DNA of 64,000 nt from Sulfobacillus thermosulfidooxidans. Its GTDB lineage: Bacteria; Bacillota; Sulfobacillia; Sulfobacillales; Sulfobacillaceae. The first letter of the stretch is position 1; each line of letters opens with the position of its first letter. Where the stretch lies: positions 310,001 through 374,000 of the forward strand of contig NZ_LGRO01000002.1 of assembly GCF_001280565.1 (NCBI RefSeq), in the 5' to 3' direction. The position numbers and the translations under genes were made by a program. Under the pieces are notes generated by a model. The model made no database searches and was not told where the DNA came from. It saw only the letters and a list, made by a program, of their open reading frames with translations. Shown here in pieces: positions 46,370-56,352 of this stretch.

Positions 46370-47271
46370 GGGGTCGCCACCATCATCGCCCAGCCGTCTC
46401 GTTCTACCATCTTGGTAATGTGTCCGCCATAAGATTCCACGACGCGGATAATCTCTTCCCGTCTTTCCCACAAAATACCCGATAATATCGCTTGACTTCC
46501 TGGATGCAAATGTTGAATTAATGAAGGCCATTCGGGAATGATAATATCTGCAATTAAATTGCATAAGGCCAAATCAAAAACCTGATCGTGAGGAACGTCC
46601 TTCAAGGTCCCTAAAAGTGTGTGGATTTTCAAATGATTGAGGGCAATATTCGACTCCAAGGCCCGAAAAGCCACCGGATCGGGTTCCACAGCCCAAATTT
46701 CATGCGCGTGCATTTTTCCGGCTATTATGGCGAGAATACCAGATCCCGCTCCTAAGTCTAAAACCCGCAAGCGGTTAGGATCTATTTCTATGATTTCGTT
46801 TAAGCACATCAGTGTTGTTGGATGTGTCCCTGTACCAAAAGCCATTGCCGGATCCAAAATAATCCGGTGATCATCATCAATTCCATCCACATCCTGCCAT
46901 GCAGGGACTACGACATAGTTATCCTTCAAATAAATCGGGTGGTAGTATTGTTTCCAGTTGTTAGCCCAGTCTTCTGTACGGATCCGCTCAAGTGTCATGT
47001 CCCAACCGTGTTGTTTAGCCAAATGTTCCAATTCCACGCGAATATTGTCAAATCCCGGTTCATCAGGAAAATATCCACGAACAAACGGCCTCCCTGGAAT
47101 TAAAGGAATATCCGTAAAAGGAGCTTGTGCGGGCTTTCCATCTTCCCATTCAATCCCACTGAGGCCAAAATCTAATAACAGTTGGGCTGCCCATTCCACA
47201 TCATCCGCGGACACAAAACATGTTACCGCCATATAGTCAGGAGATACCGATGAATTACCGACCCAGGGCAT
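46366..47271 (-). CDS. prmA: Ribosomal protein L11 methyltransferase
   Basis: A protein of about 301 residues that trimethylates L11. The SAM-binding motif is [14 protein letters not shown] and the post-motif is [13 protein letters not shown]; the N-terminal domain has the usual alpha/beta segment. The first ATG (47271) is inside the dnaJ 3' end with GAAGG six bases upstream; ATG 47232 ([11 protein letters not shown]) is an alternative without a good site. Confidence 0.93.
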   Translation of the reverse strand: MPWVGNSSVSPDYMAVTCFVSADDVEWAAQLLLDFGLSGIEWEDGKPAQAPFTDIPLIPGRPFVRGYFPDEPGFDNIRVELEHLAKQHGWDMTLERIRTEDWANNWKQYYHPIYLKDNYVVVPAWQDVDGIDDDHRIILDPAMAFGTGTHPTTLMCLNEIIEIDPNRLRVLDLGAGSGILAIIAGKMHAHEIWAVEPDPVAFRALESNIALNHLKIHTLLGTLKDVPHDQVFDLALCNLIADIIIPEWPSLIQHLHPGSQAILSGILWERREEIIRVVESYGGHITKMVERDGWAMMVATP

Positions 47272-48373
47272 CTTTTACCTTCTTGAATATGCTCTTGTCT
47301 TCATGCGCAACATCTTCTTTGCGCATTTCAGCCCACATATGCAATAATTCCCGTTCTTTATGCGTTAAAGACGTCGGTACCATCACTTTAACTTTGACAT
47401 TCAACGAACCGCGAATATTGGCATTTCCCAGTCTTGGCAATCCTTGCCGCGACAGCTTAAAGACCGTTCCCGTTTGGGTCCCTCCCGGAATGTGCAAAGT
47501 TTCTTCGCCGTCCAACGTTTTAATTTTCACATCCGCGCCTAACGCCGCTTGCGCAAAAGTAATCGGTTCTTCGACCCAAATGTCATCGCCATCACGGGTA
47601 AATCGTTCATGTTCTTTCACGTGGACAAACACAATTAAATCTCCCGGCGGTCCTCCATGCTGTCCAGCTCCCCCTTCACCAGCCACGCGTAGGCGCGTGC
47701 CCTCGTCTACGCCTGCGGGAATAGTAACACTTAAACTTTTTTCGGCACGGACTTGACCGCGACCGTGACATTCTTTACACGGCACCGGAATAATCCGTCC
47801 ACTGCCATGACATTTTGGACAAGTTTCCACCTGGCGAATCCGTCCTAAGAAACTTTCTCGGATCCGTTCGACTTGCCCATTACCATGACAAGTGGGGCAC
47901 ATTTCGAGGCGTGTCCCCGGTTCCGCCTGGTTACCGTGACATCTCGGGCAGATTTCATCCCGTTTCACCCGAATAGTTTGCATGCTCCCGGTGAGCACTT
48001 CCTCTAGTGTTAAGGTTAAATCGTACCGTAAATCGGGGCCTTTAATAGGCCCACTACGACGTCCTTGTGAGGAACCATTGCCAAAGAAAATATCAAAAAT
48101 GTCACCAAATCCACCAAAGCCGAAATCTTGGCCAAAGGGATTGCCCATTTGCGGGCCATCGGCGCCAAATTGATCATATCGTGCGCGTTTTTCGGGGTCC
48201 TGTAACACTTGATACGCTTCATTGATTTCTTTAAATCGCTCTTCCGCCGTCTTATCTCCGGGATTGGCATCGGGGTGATACTTGGCGGCCAGGCGTCGAA
48301 AAGCACGCTTGATTTCGTCAGGACTCGCATTGCGGCTAACACCCAACACTTCATAATAATCGCGCTTTGCCAT
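47255..48373 (-). CDS. dnaJ: Chaperone DnaJ
   Basis: A complete 372-residue type I J-protein. The J domain ([35 protein letters not shown]) has HPD, followed by a Gly/Phe region, four zinc-binding CxxCxG repeats ([32 protein letters not shown]) and the C-terminal substrate domains. It stimulates DnaK ATPase and delivers clients. It follows grpE directly, without the usual dnaK between them. Confidence 0.97.
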   Translation of the reverse strand: MAKRDYYEVLGVSRNASPDEIKRAFRRLAAKYHPDANPGDKTAEERFKEINEAYQVLQDPEKRARYDQFGADGPQMGNPFGQDFGFGGFGDIFDIFFGNGSSQGRRSGPIKGPDLRYDLTLTLEEVLTGSMQTIRVKRDEICPRCHGNQAEPGTRLEMCPTCHGNGQVERIRESFLGRIRQVETCPKCHGSGRIIPVPCKECHGRGQVRAEKSLSVTIPAGVDEGTRLRVAGEGGAGQHGGPPGDLIVFVHVKEHERFTRDGDDIWVEEPITFAQAALGADVKIKTLDGEETLHIPGGTQTGTVFKLSRQGLPRLGNANIRGSLNVKVKVMVPTSLTHKERELLHMWAEMRKEDVAHEDKSIFKKVKDALGR

Positions 48374-48420
48374 TCGCTAAATTCCCTCCTCTTCTCTGCC
48401 TCAATGCCAGTCACAAGACT

Positions 48421-49056
48421 TCATGATGCCGATTCCGTTTCCGATTTTTGGGGTTCTGATGTGCCCTGCCCCGTGGATACCTTCACCAAGCTGGCACGCA
48501 AGACACGGTCTTTCCATTGAAATCCCTTTAATAATTCCTCAATAATGGTTCCTTCTGGCTCATCACTGTCGACCCGTTGGACCGCTTCATGCAGCCTCGG
48601 ATCGAAGATGGTCCCCACTGTCGGAATCGGGGTCACCCCAAATTTGGTTAAGACATCGTTAAAGCCTTTCAGAGTCATTTCGACTCCCATGCGCCACGCT
48701 TTGGCTTCATCGGTGTCCGGCATATATTTCAACGCCCTCTCTAAATTGTCATACACGGGCAGAAAATCTCCCAAAATCGCGCCAGTTACATAACCGCGGA
48801 GCTCTTCACGTTCCCGGTCTACGCGACGCCTATAGTTATCAAAATCTGCTTGAAGGCGCACAAGCTGGTCATAACGGTCCTGCGCTACCTGTTCCCAATT
48901 GGTTTCATTGTCATTAGCAGCGGCTTCTTGGCCTTCGGCCTCACCTTGCGCATCCACCTGCTCTTGACCTTCGTCAACTAGCGATTCGGTGCCTTGTTGC
49001 TCTTCATCATATGGTTCCGCATCTGTATGCGCTTTCTTGTCGCGCTCGTCCGCCAT
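48421..49056 (-). CDS. grpE: Nucleotide exchange factor GrpE
   Basis: A 211-residue exchange factor for DnaK. An acidic, low-complexity N-terminus (~1-55, rich in Glu/Gln) precedes the coiled coil and beta-wing core (RYDQLVRLQADFDNYRRRVDREREE, FLPVYDNLERAL, PTVGTIFDPRLHEAVQRVDSDEPEGTIIEELLKGFQWKDRVLRASLVKVS). AGGGAGG precedes the ATG. It is controlled by HrcA/CIRCE upstream of hrcA. Confidence 0.96.
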   Translation of the reverse strand: MADERDKKAHTDAEPYDEEQQGTESLVDEGQEQVDAQGEAEGQEAAANDNETNWEQVAQDRYDQLVRLQADFDNYRRRVDREREELRGYVTGAILGDFLPVYDNLERALKYMPDTDEAKAWRMGVEMTLKGFNDVLTKFGVTPIPTVGTIFDPRLHEAVQRVDSDEPEGTIIEELLKGFQWKDRVLRASLVKVSTGQGTSEPQKSETESAS

Positions 49057-49150
49057 TAAAAAATCCTCCCTATTTCACGAAGCTCGTGTTGAGATTTCGA
49101 TCTCATCTTATCTTAGCATTCCTTATTTTTAATACGGCTGGGGCTTTTCA

Positions 49151-50164
49151 TTACGCCCATTTCAGAGCCTGAGACAGTTCGTCCGAAACCACTTCCAAAA
49201 CTGTCATCACATAAGCATATTGCATCCGTCTAGGACCGACAACCATGACACGCCCCACCACGGTCTGCCCTACACGGTAGGACGCGGTAACCACACTGCA
49301 ATCCTGAATGTCTTCAATGGACGTTTCTGAGCCAATCAATGCCATAACCCCGTCGGCAGGGTGCGAATGGACAATTTGTTCGACAGCTTTATCTTGCTCC
49401 AAAAACCCTAAGACTCTGCGTACTTTGTTAATATCATTAAACTCCGGATAATTGAGGATGGTTAAGGGACCCGCTACCGTCATCCGTTCTTCGTCAGAGC
49501 CCTCGGTCAAAAACCACCCCAGTACGGTTTGCCATAATGCAGCATGTTCAAAAAGGCTCGTGGATAACGGATCTAATATATAATTTTGTAAATCGCGCAT
49601 CGAAACCCCCGCGAATTGACGCGAGAAATCTTGCGCGAGGGCATTTAACTGGGACAAACTCAATTCTTTGGGAATCGATACCGTCTTATTTTGTGTAAAT
49701 CCATCAGCTGTGCGAATAATTAATAGGGCACTATCTTCTCCCACGCCCACAAAATGCAGTGCGGAAAAAATTCCTTGTTCCCATGAGGGAGCGAGGACAA
49801 TAGAAGGATAGCCCGTAATATCACTAACTAACTTGGCTGTTTGGTGAATAAACCACTCCAGCTCTCGCACGCGTGACTGGTACGTGGACCGGATGCGCTC
49901 CAGCAACTCATGGCCAATTGGCGCTTTGGACATTAATTCATCGACATAAAAACGGTAGCCCTTATCCGAGGGTACTCGGCCCGCTGATGTATGCGGCTGT
50001 TCCAGAAAACCCCATTCTTCCAAATCTGCCATTTCATTGCGAATCGTCGCAGGACTAATGCCCAAATTATATTTTTTTGCTAAAGTGCGAGAACCCACAG
50101 GCTCTGCGGAATTAATGTAGTCTTCCGTCAAAGCTTGCAAAATGGTTCGTTTCCGTGTATCCAC
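49151..50164 (-). CDS. hrcA: Heat-inducible transcription repressor HrcA
   Basis: A 337-residue repressor with an N-terminal winged helix (AEPVGSRTLAKKYNLGISPATIRNEMADLEEWGFLEQPHTSAGRVPSDKGYRFYVDELM) and a C-terminal GAF-like inserted dimerisation region. It binds CIRCE and is kept active by GroEL. GTG 50173 overlaps AGGAGGTG; GTG 50164, eight bases after AGGAGG, is preferred. A perfect CIRCE lies just upstream, so it is self-regulated. Confidence 0.96.
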   Translation of the reverse strand: MDTRKRTILQALTEDYINSAEPVGSRTLAKKYNLGISPATIRNEMADLEEWGFLEQPHTSAGRVPSDKGYRFYVDELMSKAPIGHELLERIRSTYQSRVRELEWFIHQTAKLVSDITGYPSIVLAPSWEQGIFSALHFVGVGEDSALLIIRTADGFTQNKTVSIPKELSLSQLNALAQDFSRQFAGVSMRDLQNYILDPLSTSLFEHAALWQTVLGWFLTEGSDEERMTVAGPLTILNYPEFNDINKVRRVLGFLEQDKAVEQIVHSHPADGVMALIGSETSIEDIQDCSVVTASYRVGQTVVGRVMVVGPRRMQYAYVMTVLEVVSDELSQALKWA

Positions 50165-50185
50165 CCCAGTCACCTCCTGCCCGTG

Positions 50186-50212
50186 TTAGCACTCTCGTAT
50201 GCCGAGTGCTAA
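50186..50212 (-). promoter_or_regulatory. CIRCE operator
   Basis: TTAGCACTC-N9-GAGTGCTAA, a perfect match to the CIRCE consensus bound by HrcA. It is placed between the -10 element and the hrcA start, 22 bases before the codon. Confidence 0.97.
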
Positions 50213-50227
50213 TATACCCTATTAGGT

Positions 50228-50257
50228 AAAATAGCCTGGGATTCACATCACTGTCAA
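50228..50257 (-). promoter_or_regulatory. Promoter of hrcA-grpE-dnaJ operon
   Basis: On the minus strand a consensus TTGACA (50257-50252) and TATTTT (50233-50228) are separated by 18 bases. The -35 overlaps the stop codon of hemW, and the CIRCE operator follows immediately downstream. Confidence 0.75.
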
Positions 50258-51423
50258 GCATATTGACCCGTCCCCACAAATTCCCGAAACACATAGTTAG
50301 CCATATCACGCCCGCGTGCACTCAGGCGGATCCGGTCTTTTTCCCGTTCAATAAGACCTTGGTTATGAAGGCGACGAAATATAGAACCTAAAAGTCCTTC
50401 GGGATTCACCCCGAATCTGCGATAGAACCGGCTACGCGAAAATCCGGCCTCTTCTCGCAGGCCTAACCATACATATTCTCGCATTTCCTCATCGCGATCC
50501 AACCATTCCTCTCCCGCCTTGACGTTTTCCCCAGCCTCTATCGCTTCCATATATCGTCTGATGCCGCGAATATTCCACCATCGGCGTCCGTGCCAATATC
50601 CATGGGCACCAGCACCTAACGCCAAATAAGGATTCATAGTCCAATATAAGCGGTTATGCCGCGAATGTTTTCCCGGAAGACAATAGTTCGATATTTCATA
50701 AGCTACAAATCCTGCCTGGAGTAATGTCATGCGCCCCATATCGGCCATATCGGCAGTCCGATCAGTAGGAGGTAAGGACAAGATACCCCTTTTTAACTGC
50801 GTGGCAAGAGGTGTGCCTTCCTCAATTTGTAATTGATATAAGGACAAGTGATCCGGTTTTAGCGCCAATACTGCTTCCAGAGATTCTTGCCATTCGGCTA
50901 AAGTCTGTTGCGGCAACCCATAAATTAAATCACAATTCACATTCTCAAACCCCGCCTCACGCGCAGCTTCCATAGCGCGCGCAGCGTCTTCCACGGTATG
51001 AATCCGGTTCAGCTGTTGCAGATGATGATTTTGCCATGCCTGCACACCGAGTGACAGGCGATTGACGCCCGCCTCACGATACTGGCGTAATCGTTTGACA
51101 TTAATAGTTCCGGGATTCGCCTCCATGGTGATCTCTACAGATTGCCAGTTATGGGAAAACCGCGTGCCTATGGCCTCAAGAAGGCTAGCAATCAATGCTG
51201 GTTCTAACAACGATGGGGTGCCTCCACCTAAAAAGATGGAGACGAGATTTCCGGCAGGTATTTCCAATTGCTGATTCCACTCTTTTATTAACGCACTGAC
51301 ATAGCGCCGGTAATCGTCTTCACCCATTCCCGTAATGGTATTAAAGTCGCAATACGTACAACGTGCCTGACAAAACGGAATGTGAATATATAATCCCCAA
51401 TCAGATAAGGCCGGATCCATCAT
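50254..51423 (-). CDS. hemW: Heme chaperone HemW (radical SAM)
   Basis: A 389-residue HemW/HemN-like protein. The radical SAM cluster motif is [10 protein letters not shown], followed by [18 protein letters not shown] and [14 protein letters not shown], with a HemN C-terminal domain. Unlike HemN, HemW binds and transfers heme rather than oxidising coproporphyrinogen. The start overlaps the lepA stop by four bases. The lepA-hemW-hrcA order is common in Firmicutes. Confidence 0.94.
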   Translation of the reverse strand: MMDPALSDWGLYIHIPFCQARCTYCDFNTITGMGEDDYRRYVSALIKEWNQQLEIPAGNLVSIFLGGGTPSLLEPALIASLLEAIGTRFSHNWQSVEITMEANPGTINVKRLRQYREAGVNRLSLGVQAWQNHHLQQLNRIHTVEDAARAMEAAREAGFENVNCDLIYGLPQQTLAEWQESLEAVLALKPDHLSLYQLQIEEGTPLATQLKRGILSLPPTDRTADMADMGRMTLLQAGFVAYEISNYCLPGKHSRHNRLYWTMNPYLALGAGAHGYWHGRRWWNIRGIRRYMEAIEAGENVKAGEEWLDRDEEMREYVWLGLREEAGFSRSRFYRRFGVNPEGLLGSIFRRLHNQGLIEREKDRIRLSARGRDMANYVFREFVGTGQYA

Positions 51424-53219
51424 TTATTATCGTCCACTCGTAAAATGGCCATAAATGCTTCCTGAGGAATCTCCACATTTCCCACTGCCTTCATTCGTTT
51501 TTTCCCTTCTTTTTGTTTCTCAAGGAGTTTCCGTTTCCGGGTAATGTCACCGCCGTAACATTTAGCTAACACGTCTTTACGCATCGCTTTAACCGTTTCC
51601 CGGGCAATAACCCGTCCGCCAATTGCCGCTTGCAACGGCACCTCAAACAACTGACGCGGAATCAGATCGCGGAGTTTTTCCACCAGTGTTCGTCCCCGGT
51701 AATAAGCCTTGTCCCGGTGTACAATCATGGAAAAGGCATCCACAACTTCCCCATTGATGAGAATGTCAAGACGCACCAAATCCGATGGAGCAAAGCCGCT
51801 CCACTGGTAATCGAAAGAAGCATACCCTCGGGTCCGAGATTTCAACTGATCAAAGAAATCGAACATGATTTCTCCTAAAGGCAGCGAGTAGGACAACATG
51901 GCTCTTTGGCTATCAATATAGGAAAGATCTTTATAAATACCACGGCGTTCCTGAGCCAATTCCATAACCGCACCAATATATTCACTGGGTGTAATAATAC
52001 TGGCACTCACCATCGGCTCCCGGATTTCCTCAATATCTCCAGCCGGCGGCATGAGTGCTGGATTATCGACTCGAATTTCTTCTCCCGTAACAAGCCTCAC
52101 TTGATACACCACGTTGGGAGCGGTGGTAATCAGGGATAAATTGTACTCACGTTCCAACCGTTCTTGAATGACGTCTAAGTGTAACAGGCCAAGAAATCCT
52201 GCCCGAAAGCCAAAGCCGAGGGCGGCCGAGGTTTCTGGTTCAAATGTTAACGAGGCATCATTGAGTTGCAGTTTTTCCAAAGCTTCTCTAAGCCGCCCAT
52301 AATCACTGGTGTCAACGGGATATAAGCCTGAAAACACCATCGGCTGTGCCGGACGATATCCGGGCAGCGCCTCTTTGGCTGGATTGTCAGCAAGTGTGAC
52401 GGTATCCCCAACTCGAGTATCTTGAACCGTTTTGATTGATGCGGCGAAAAATCCAACCTCTCCTGTCGACAAGGACGAAACGCTTGTGGGATGAGGACGA
52501 AACACTCCAATTTCCGTCACTTCAAAGGAGGCGCCGGTTGCCATAAATTGAATCTTATCTCCAACATGCAGCGCCCCATCAACAACCCGAATATACACCA
52601 AGACGCCTTTATAACTATCAAAGCGTGAGTCAAAAATTAGAGCTCTTAATGGCGCATGCTGATTGCCTTGCGGAGGCGGAATGCGGGAGACGATAGCCGC
52701 CAGCGTCTCATCAATACCGATGCCTTGTTTGGCCGAAACCAAGATGGCTTCGGTTCCGTCTAAACCGATTTCGATTAATTCTTCTTGGACGCGCTCGGGA
52801 TTGGCGTTAGGCAAATCAATTTTATTAATAATAGGAATAACGGTCAGATCATGTTCTAAGGCCAAATACAAATTAGCCAATGTTTGGGCCTCAACGCCTT
52901 GTGCCGCGTCAATTACTAATAAAGCACCTTCACATGCTTGCAATGCGCGCGACACTTCATAGGTAAAATCAACATGGCCCGGGGTATCAATTAAATTGAG
53001 TTCGTAACGTTGCCCTTGATTTTCATATTCCAAACGCACCGCTTGCGCTTTGATGGTAATCCCGCGCTCGCGTTCTAGATCCATTGAATCCAACACTTGT
53101 GGAGCCATCTCACGCGCCGTTAACGTTCCCGTTCGTTCAATGAGACGGTCCGCCAAAGTACTTTTGCCATGATCAATATGGGCGATAATTGAGAAGTTCC
53201 GAATTTCCGATTGGTTCAC
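51420..53219 (-). CDS. lepA: Elongation factor 4
   Basis: A 599-residue translational GTPase that back-translocates or assists ribosome biogenesis. It has G1 [17 protein letters not shown]3 DTPGHVDF, G4 NKIDLP, and the EF4-specific C-terminus ([22 protein letters not shown]). The open frame reaches 53240, but GTG 53219 ([12 protein letters not shown]) has GGAGGG seven bases upstream. Confidence 0.97.
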   Translation of the reverse strand: MNQSEIRNFSIIAHIDHGKSTLADRLIERTGTLTAREMAPQVLDSMDLERERGITIKAQAVRLEYENQGQRYELNLIDTPGHVDFTYEVSRALQACEGALLVIDAAQGVEAQTLANLYLALEHDLTVIPIINKIDLPNANPERVQEELIEIGLDGTEAILVSAKQGIGIDETLAAIVSRIPPPQGNQHAPLRALIFDSRFDSYKGVLVYIRVVDGALHVGDKIQFMATGASFEVTEIGVFRPHPTSVSSLSTGEVGFFAASIKTVQDTRVGDTVTLADNPAKEALPGYRPAQPMVFSGLYPVDTSDYGRLREALEKLQLNDASLTFEPETSAALGFGFRAGFLGLLHLDVIQERLEREYNLSLITTAPNVVYQVRLVTGEEIRVDNPALMPPAGDIEEIREPMVSASIITPSEYIGAVMELAQERRGIYKDLSYIDSQRAMLSYSLPLGEIMFDFFDQLKSRTRGYASFDYQWSGFAPSDLVRLDILINGEVVDAFSMIVHRDKAYYRGRTLVEKLRDLIPRQLFEVPLQAAIGGRVIARETVKAMRKDVLAKCYGGDITRKRKLLEKQKEGKKRMKAVGNVEIPQEAFMAILRVDDNK

Positions 53220-53292
53220 GTTTGCCCTCCAGCATCCCAATTCCTATCCTATCTATTTTACTGGTTTGCTATGTCAATGAAAAGAAAGAGAA

Positions 53293-53333
53293 GGCCGATG
53301 GTTCCTGTCATCTGTCACGGGGAACCACCGGCC
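53293..53333 (-). terminator. Terminator after the 132-residue anchored protein gene
   Basis: GGCCG-a-TGGTTCC pairs with GGAACCA-c-CGGCC (12 pairs, one mismatch) around a 15-base loop. On the minus strand it is followed by a T-rich run (CTCTTTCTTTTC); a T5 on the other side could make it bidirectional. Confidence 0.65.
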
Positions 53334-53373
53334 AGGTTTTTGTGTTGTTTGTCTGTGTTGTTTGTCTAATGAA

Positions 53374-53772
53374 TTAGGCTACAGGCAAGAATTTCACACT
53401 TTGTGGTTCCATCTGCCCATTATGATATCCATCATTACGTTCAGGGGGAGCCTTCATTAACCTGACACTAAAGGTGCCATTGTCGTCACTGTCAAAGTCC
53501 CCTAAATTCACCCAATGCGCGCTTGGTGTCTCCCGGACGCTGACATAGGTATTGTGATTCGCATGAAAGACATCATATTGAGCAGTCCCATTACCGGGCG
53601 GCACTAAAACTTCCACATCATATTTTGAAGCCGCTCCAATTTCCGGATTTAAAAATGATTGGTCATAACGCCTGGCTAATCCGCGGACGCGAACAGCATC
53701 GGTAAGAAAAAATGATCCGACAATTACCACAAGTCCGCCTGCTACCCATAAAACCTTAGCGGCTTTCGTCAT
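53374..53772 (-). CDS. Membrane-anchored protein of unknown function
   Basis: A 132-residue protein with one N-terminal membrane segment or uncleaved signal (VLWVAGGLVVIVGSFFLTDAV, ~8-28) and a beta-rich external domain (KYDVEVLVPPGNGTAQYDVFHANHNTYVSVRETPSAHWVNLGDFDSDDNGTFSVRLMKAPPE). No lipobox and no known domain were recognised. GGAGGG precedes the ATG. Function unknown. Confidence 0.7.
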   Translation of the reverse strand: MTKAAKVLWVAGGLVVIVGSFFLTDAVRVRGLARRYDQSFLNPEIGAASKYDVEVLVPPGNGTAQYDVFHANHNTYVSVRETPSAHWVNLGDFDSDDNGTFSVRLMKAPPERNDGYHNGQMEPQSVKFLPVA

Positions 53773-53919
53773 AAATTACCCTCCTTTATTTAGTATTAGT
53801 TCATTATAATTGTCTGGATTCAAATTTCGGCAATCACTCATTTGAACCAACCCTGTCACCCGTTCAAGATTAAATCCATTGAACTGCATACGAAAAATAT
53901 TATCCGCAAAATTTAACTG

Positions 53920-53949
53920 TTGCAAAACTCAGCCGTCTCATCGTATAAT
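53920..53949 (+). promoter_or_regulatory. Promoter of metal-transporter-like gene
   Basis: TTGCAA (53920-53925), an 18-base spacer, then a perfect TATAAT (53944-53949). A palindrome starts four bases after the -10. Confidence 0.7.
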
Positions 53950-53953
53950 GCAG

Positions 53954-53970
53954 ATGCAAATAATTTGCAT
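53954..53970 (+). promoter_or_regulatory. Fur-family-like operator palindrome
   Basis: ATGCAAAT-A-ATTTGCAT, a perfect 8-1-8 palindrome that covers the likely transcription start. Its core TGCAAAT-N-ATTTGCA has the 7-1-7 layout with AAT-N-ATT seen in Fur, Zur and PerR boxes, but with different outer bases. Binding would block the promoter at 53920-53949. Confidence 0.6.
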
Positions 53971-53988
53971 TTAAAGAAGGGATGGCCC

Positions 53989-54873
53989 ATGATTAATCTC
54001 TGGAACCCTCATGCTATTGGGCTCAGCATCGGCTTGATTCTGTTAACGGCAGTGCTATTAGGCATGGTTCATGGAATTACACCCGATGAACATACCTGGC
54101 CTATTACGTTTAGTTATGCCATTGGCAGTTATAGCAGCCGTGGAGGAATGAAAGCAGGATTTTTGTTTTCCCTCGCCTTCACGTTTCAGCGCGCCATCGC
54201 TTCCGAGTTGGCATTTCTCGCTCTCGCCCGGTTTCTTTTTCATGGTTCCTGGGAGTATATCGTATACAGCATTGTGGGAATCGTTATGGTCGGATCAGGA
54301 GCTTATATTTTAAAATGGAATCGTCATTTTCATTTCTTCCACTTTGCCGATCATTTGCCGAGTCCTGATTCCCAAGATCCGCGACCCATTCCCATGTACA
54401 TGCCTTTGGTCCATGGTTTTATTGCGGGATGGGGGACTGGCGCTTTTGCCCTCATCGTCTACACCGTGCTCGCCCCGGCTATGCATCACTGGTATTTGGC
54501 GTTTTTACCCGGTTTATTCTTCGGGTTAGGCACGATGCTTATGCAAATTCTTTTAGGATCGATGGTCGGTTTATGGATGGAAAAGCGTCACTTAAGTGAA
54601 GAAGATAAAAGCTATGTTGCCCGGAAAGTGAGTGGCCGTACTCTATTATATGGAGGATTGGCCTTTATTGCCGCGGGATTTTTGGGGATCGCATTTCCGG
54701 TTATTGGCAGTTGGCAAATCACAACAGGAATTAAAGTGCATAATCTCGATCATTTGGGCATTGGCTTCGTTCTGGCCGTAATCGTCTTATTCTCAGTGGC
54801 CTGGATTTCCTTCATTAAAAGCCTTCACGAAATCAACAAGTCGAAACTCCCGCCCTCCCGGGAAGTTGGATAA
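53989..54873 (+). CDS. Multi-helix membrane protein resembling Ni/Co (NicO/NiCoT-type) transporters
   Basis: A 294-residue protein with about seven hydrophobic segments. The first helix ends in LLGMVHGITPDEHTWPITF, which resembles the HX4DH metal-selectivity motif of nickel/cobalt permeases. A His-rich cytoplasmic or external loop follows (RHFHFFHFADH). Substrate inference is therefore a divalent metal, supported by the Fur-like operator, but unproven. The open frame extends back to 53920, but ATG 53989 has GAAGGGA upstream and avoids crossing the promoter and operator. Confidence 0.72.
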   Translation: MINLWNPHAIGLSIGLILLTAVLLGMVHGITPDEHTWPITFSYAIGSYSSRGGMKAGFLFSLAFTFQRAIASELAFLALARFLFHGSWEYIVYSIVGIVMVGSGAYILKWNRHFHFFHFADHLPSPDSQDPRPIPMYMPLVHGFIAGWGTGAFALIVYTVLAPAMHHWYLAFLPGLFFGLGTMLMQILLGSMVGLWMEKRHLSEEDKSYVARKVSGRTLLYGGLAFIAAGFLGIAFPVIGSWQITTGIKVHNLDHLGIGFVLAVIVLFSVAWISFIKSLHEINKSKLPPSREVG

Positions 54874-54959
54874 TCCAGCCTCCCGGATAGTGACAACCTC
54901 TTGTTTAGGGATCGATAACATTTCGTGGGGAGTTTCAATTTTGCACTATTTATCAGTGC

Positions 54960-55394
54960 TTAGGTAGCATTCGACCGTTTTTCGGCCTTTGGCTGTACAC
55001 TCATGGCAAACATGAGATTCATAATCCCCATGAGCAAATTAAGTTCCATATCATGCGGTTCTTTGAAACCCAGCGTCAAAAAGAATACCGTATTTAAAAT
55101 AAATAAAATAAATGGGGATATGCGCCCTCCACGGGCCAATACTAATAGCCCACCTCCAAAGATTTCTAGCACCCCGACAGCATAACCAAAAATCACGACA
55201 TGGGGAAAAATGTACGTGCGAATGATCGGCGCCAAGGGCGTCGTCGGCAACGCTTGTGTGACGCGCGGAATCAACCACACACTAGTTGGGGTATACATTT
55301 TAAAAATACCCCGCCAAAGAAAATATAAGCCGTCAACAATGCGTAAGACTGTTATCCAGCGCATGTCAATAATCTGATAGCGATTCATGCCCAT
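54960..55394 (-). CDS. DoxX-family membrane protein
   Basis: A 144-residue protein with four hydrophobic segments (~15-28, 65-90, 92-112, 117-132) and the DoxX pattern LRIVDGLYFLWRGIFKM and IFGYAVGVLEIFGGGLLVL. DoxD relatives form part of thiosulfate:quinone oxidoreductase in acidophiles, while many DoxX proteins have no assigned role. No DoxA partner is adjacent. It is divergent from the diiron protein gene. Confidence 0.75.
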   Translation of the reverse strand: MGMNRYQIIDMRWITVLRIVDGLYFLWRGIFKMYTPTSVWLIPRVTQALPTTPLAPIIRTYIFPHVVIFGYAVGVLEIFGGGLLVLARGGRISPFILFILNTVFFLTLGFKEPHDMELNLLMGIMNLMFAMSVQPKAEKRSNAT

Positions 55395-55561
55395 GCCTCC
55401 TCGACATCCCTTGACTGCATCTTATCGCACTGTACGATCTATAGAGCACTTTTGCATAAAAATAGGCCAAACAGACTACGCACTTAGCGACTTTCGGCCC
55501 AAGACAGCTTTTACCCCGGCCGCCATACTAGGGCTATGTCTAACCAAAGGAGTGGATAGGT

Positions 55562-56314
55562 GTGATACGGGTGAATCCCGAATTGACCGATGAGCAACTT
55601 TTACGGCTCTTTGATAAGGGAACCCTGGGACAATGGACACCAGATGCCATCGATTGGGGGGATATGGAACGTATTTCACCAGAACAGCGGCATGCCATTG
55701 CGCAAATCTTAACGCCTGTCTACCTTGGCGAACAAACGGCAATGTTTGGAGTGAGCGCCGTTCTCCCGGACATGTTAGGCCATGGGCATCATGAAGAAGC
55801 CCTATATCTAAGCAGTATGGGCTTAGATGAGGCTCGGCATTTCCGCAATTTACACAAGCTCTACCGCATATTCCAAGAAGAACCCGCATCGCGTCATCGC
55901 ATTCCGGAAATGTTTCGGTATCACGCGCGTTTGCTCAGTCACAAAGATTCCACTGAATGGATTTGGGGAATTTTAATCAGCGACCTGTTCGCCAAGCATT
56001 TTTATGGCGGGCTCTATTCACGTTTCCCCGATACGTTAGTGGGCCGGTTAGCACGCCGCACCTTGCGGGATGAAGCCCGTCATCAAGCATTTTCGGAGCG
56101 TTATTTGGAAAAACGACTCCCCACCATGGATGAGGATAAGAAAGGGCAGTTGTTTATTCTGCGCGATGATTTGTTTCGAATCATGGAGGCCATTGGTGAA
56201 CGCCTCAAAGATCCCATGCTAACCTTGGCTTGGGAACCGTCAACGTTCTTAGAAGAACTGTTCGAAGACACCGAGCGTTGGGTTAACCGTCTTTACATAG
56301 CTCAACCGTCGTAA
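55562..56314 (+). CDS. Ferritin-like diiron protein
   Basis: A 250-residue helical protein with a carboxylate-bridged diiron site pattern: Glu57 (LGEQTAM), E90-A-R-H93 (GLDEARHF), probably Asp141 (ISDLFAKHF), and E171-A-R-H174 (RDEARHQAF). This matches the ribonucleotide reductase R2/AurF-like oxidase superfamily, with Asp in place of the usual third-helix Glu. Activity could be an oxygenase or oxidase; the substrate is unknown. The GTG start has AAAGGAG nine bases upstream. A strong terminator follows. Confidence 0.75.
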   Translation: MIRVNPELTDEQLLRLFDKGTLGQWTPDAIDWGDMERISPEQRHAIAQILTPVYLGEQTAMFGVSAVLPDMLGHGHHEEALYLSSMGLDEARHFRNLHKLYRIFQEEPASRHRIPEMFRYHARLLSHKDSTEWIWGILISDLFAKHFYGGLYSRFPDTLVGRLARRTLRDEARHQAFSERYLEKRLPTMDEDKKGQLFILRDDLFRIMEAIGERLKDPMLTLAWEPSTFLEELFEDTERWVNRLYIAQPS

Positions 56315-56321
56315 AGCCCTG

Positions 56322-56352
56322 TTCCCGCCGCATATATGCGGTGGGAATTTTT
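56322..56352 (+). terminator. Rho-independent terminator after the diiron protein gene
   Basis: TTCCCGCCGCA and TGCGGTGGGAA form an 11-bp stem (one G-T pair) with a TATA loop, followed by TTTTT. Confidence 0.9.
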
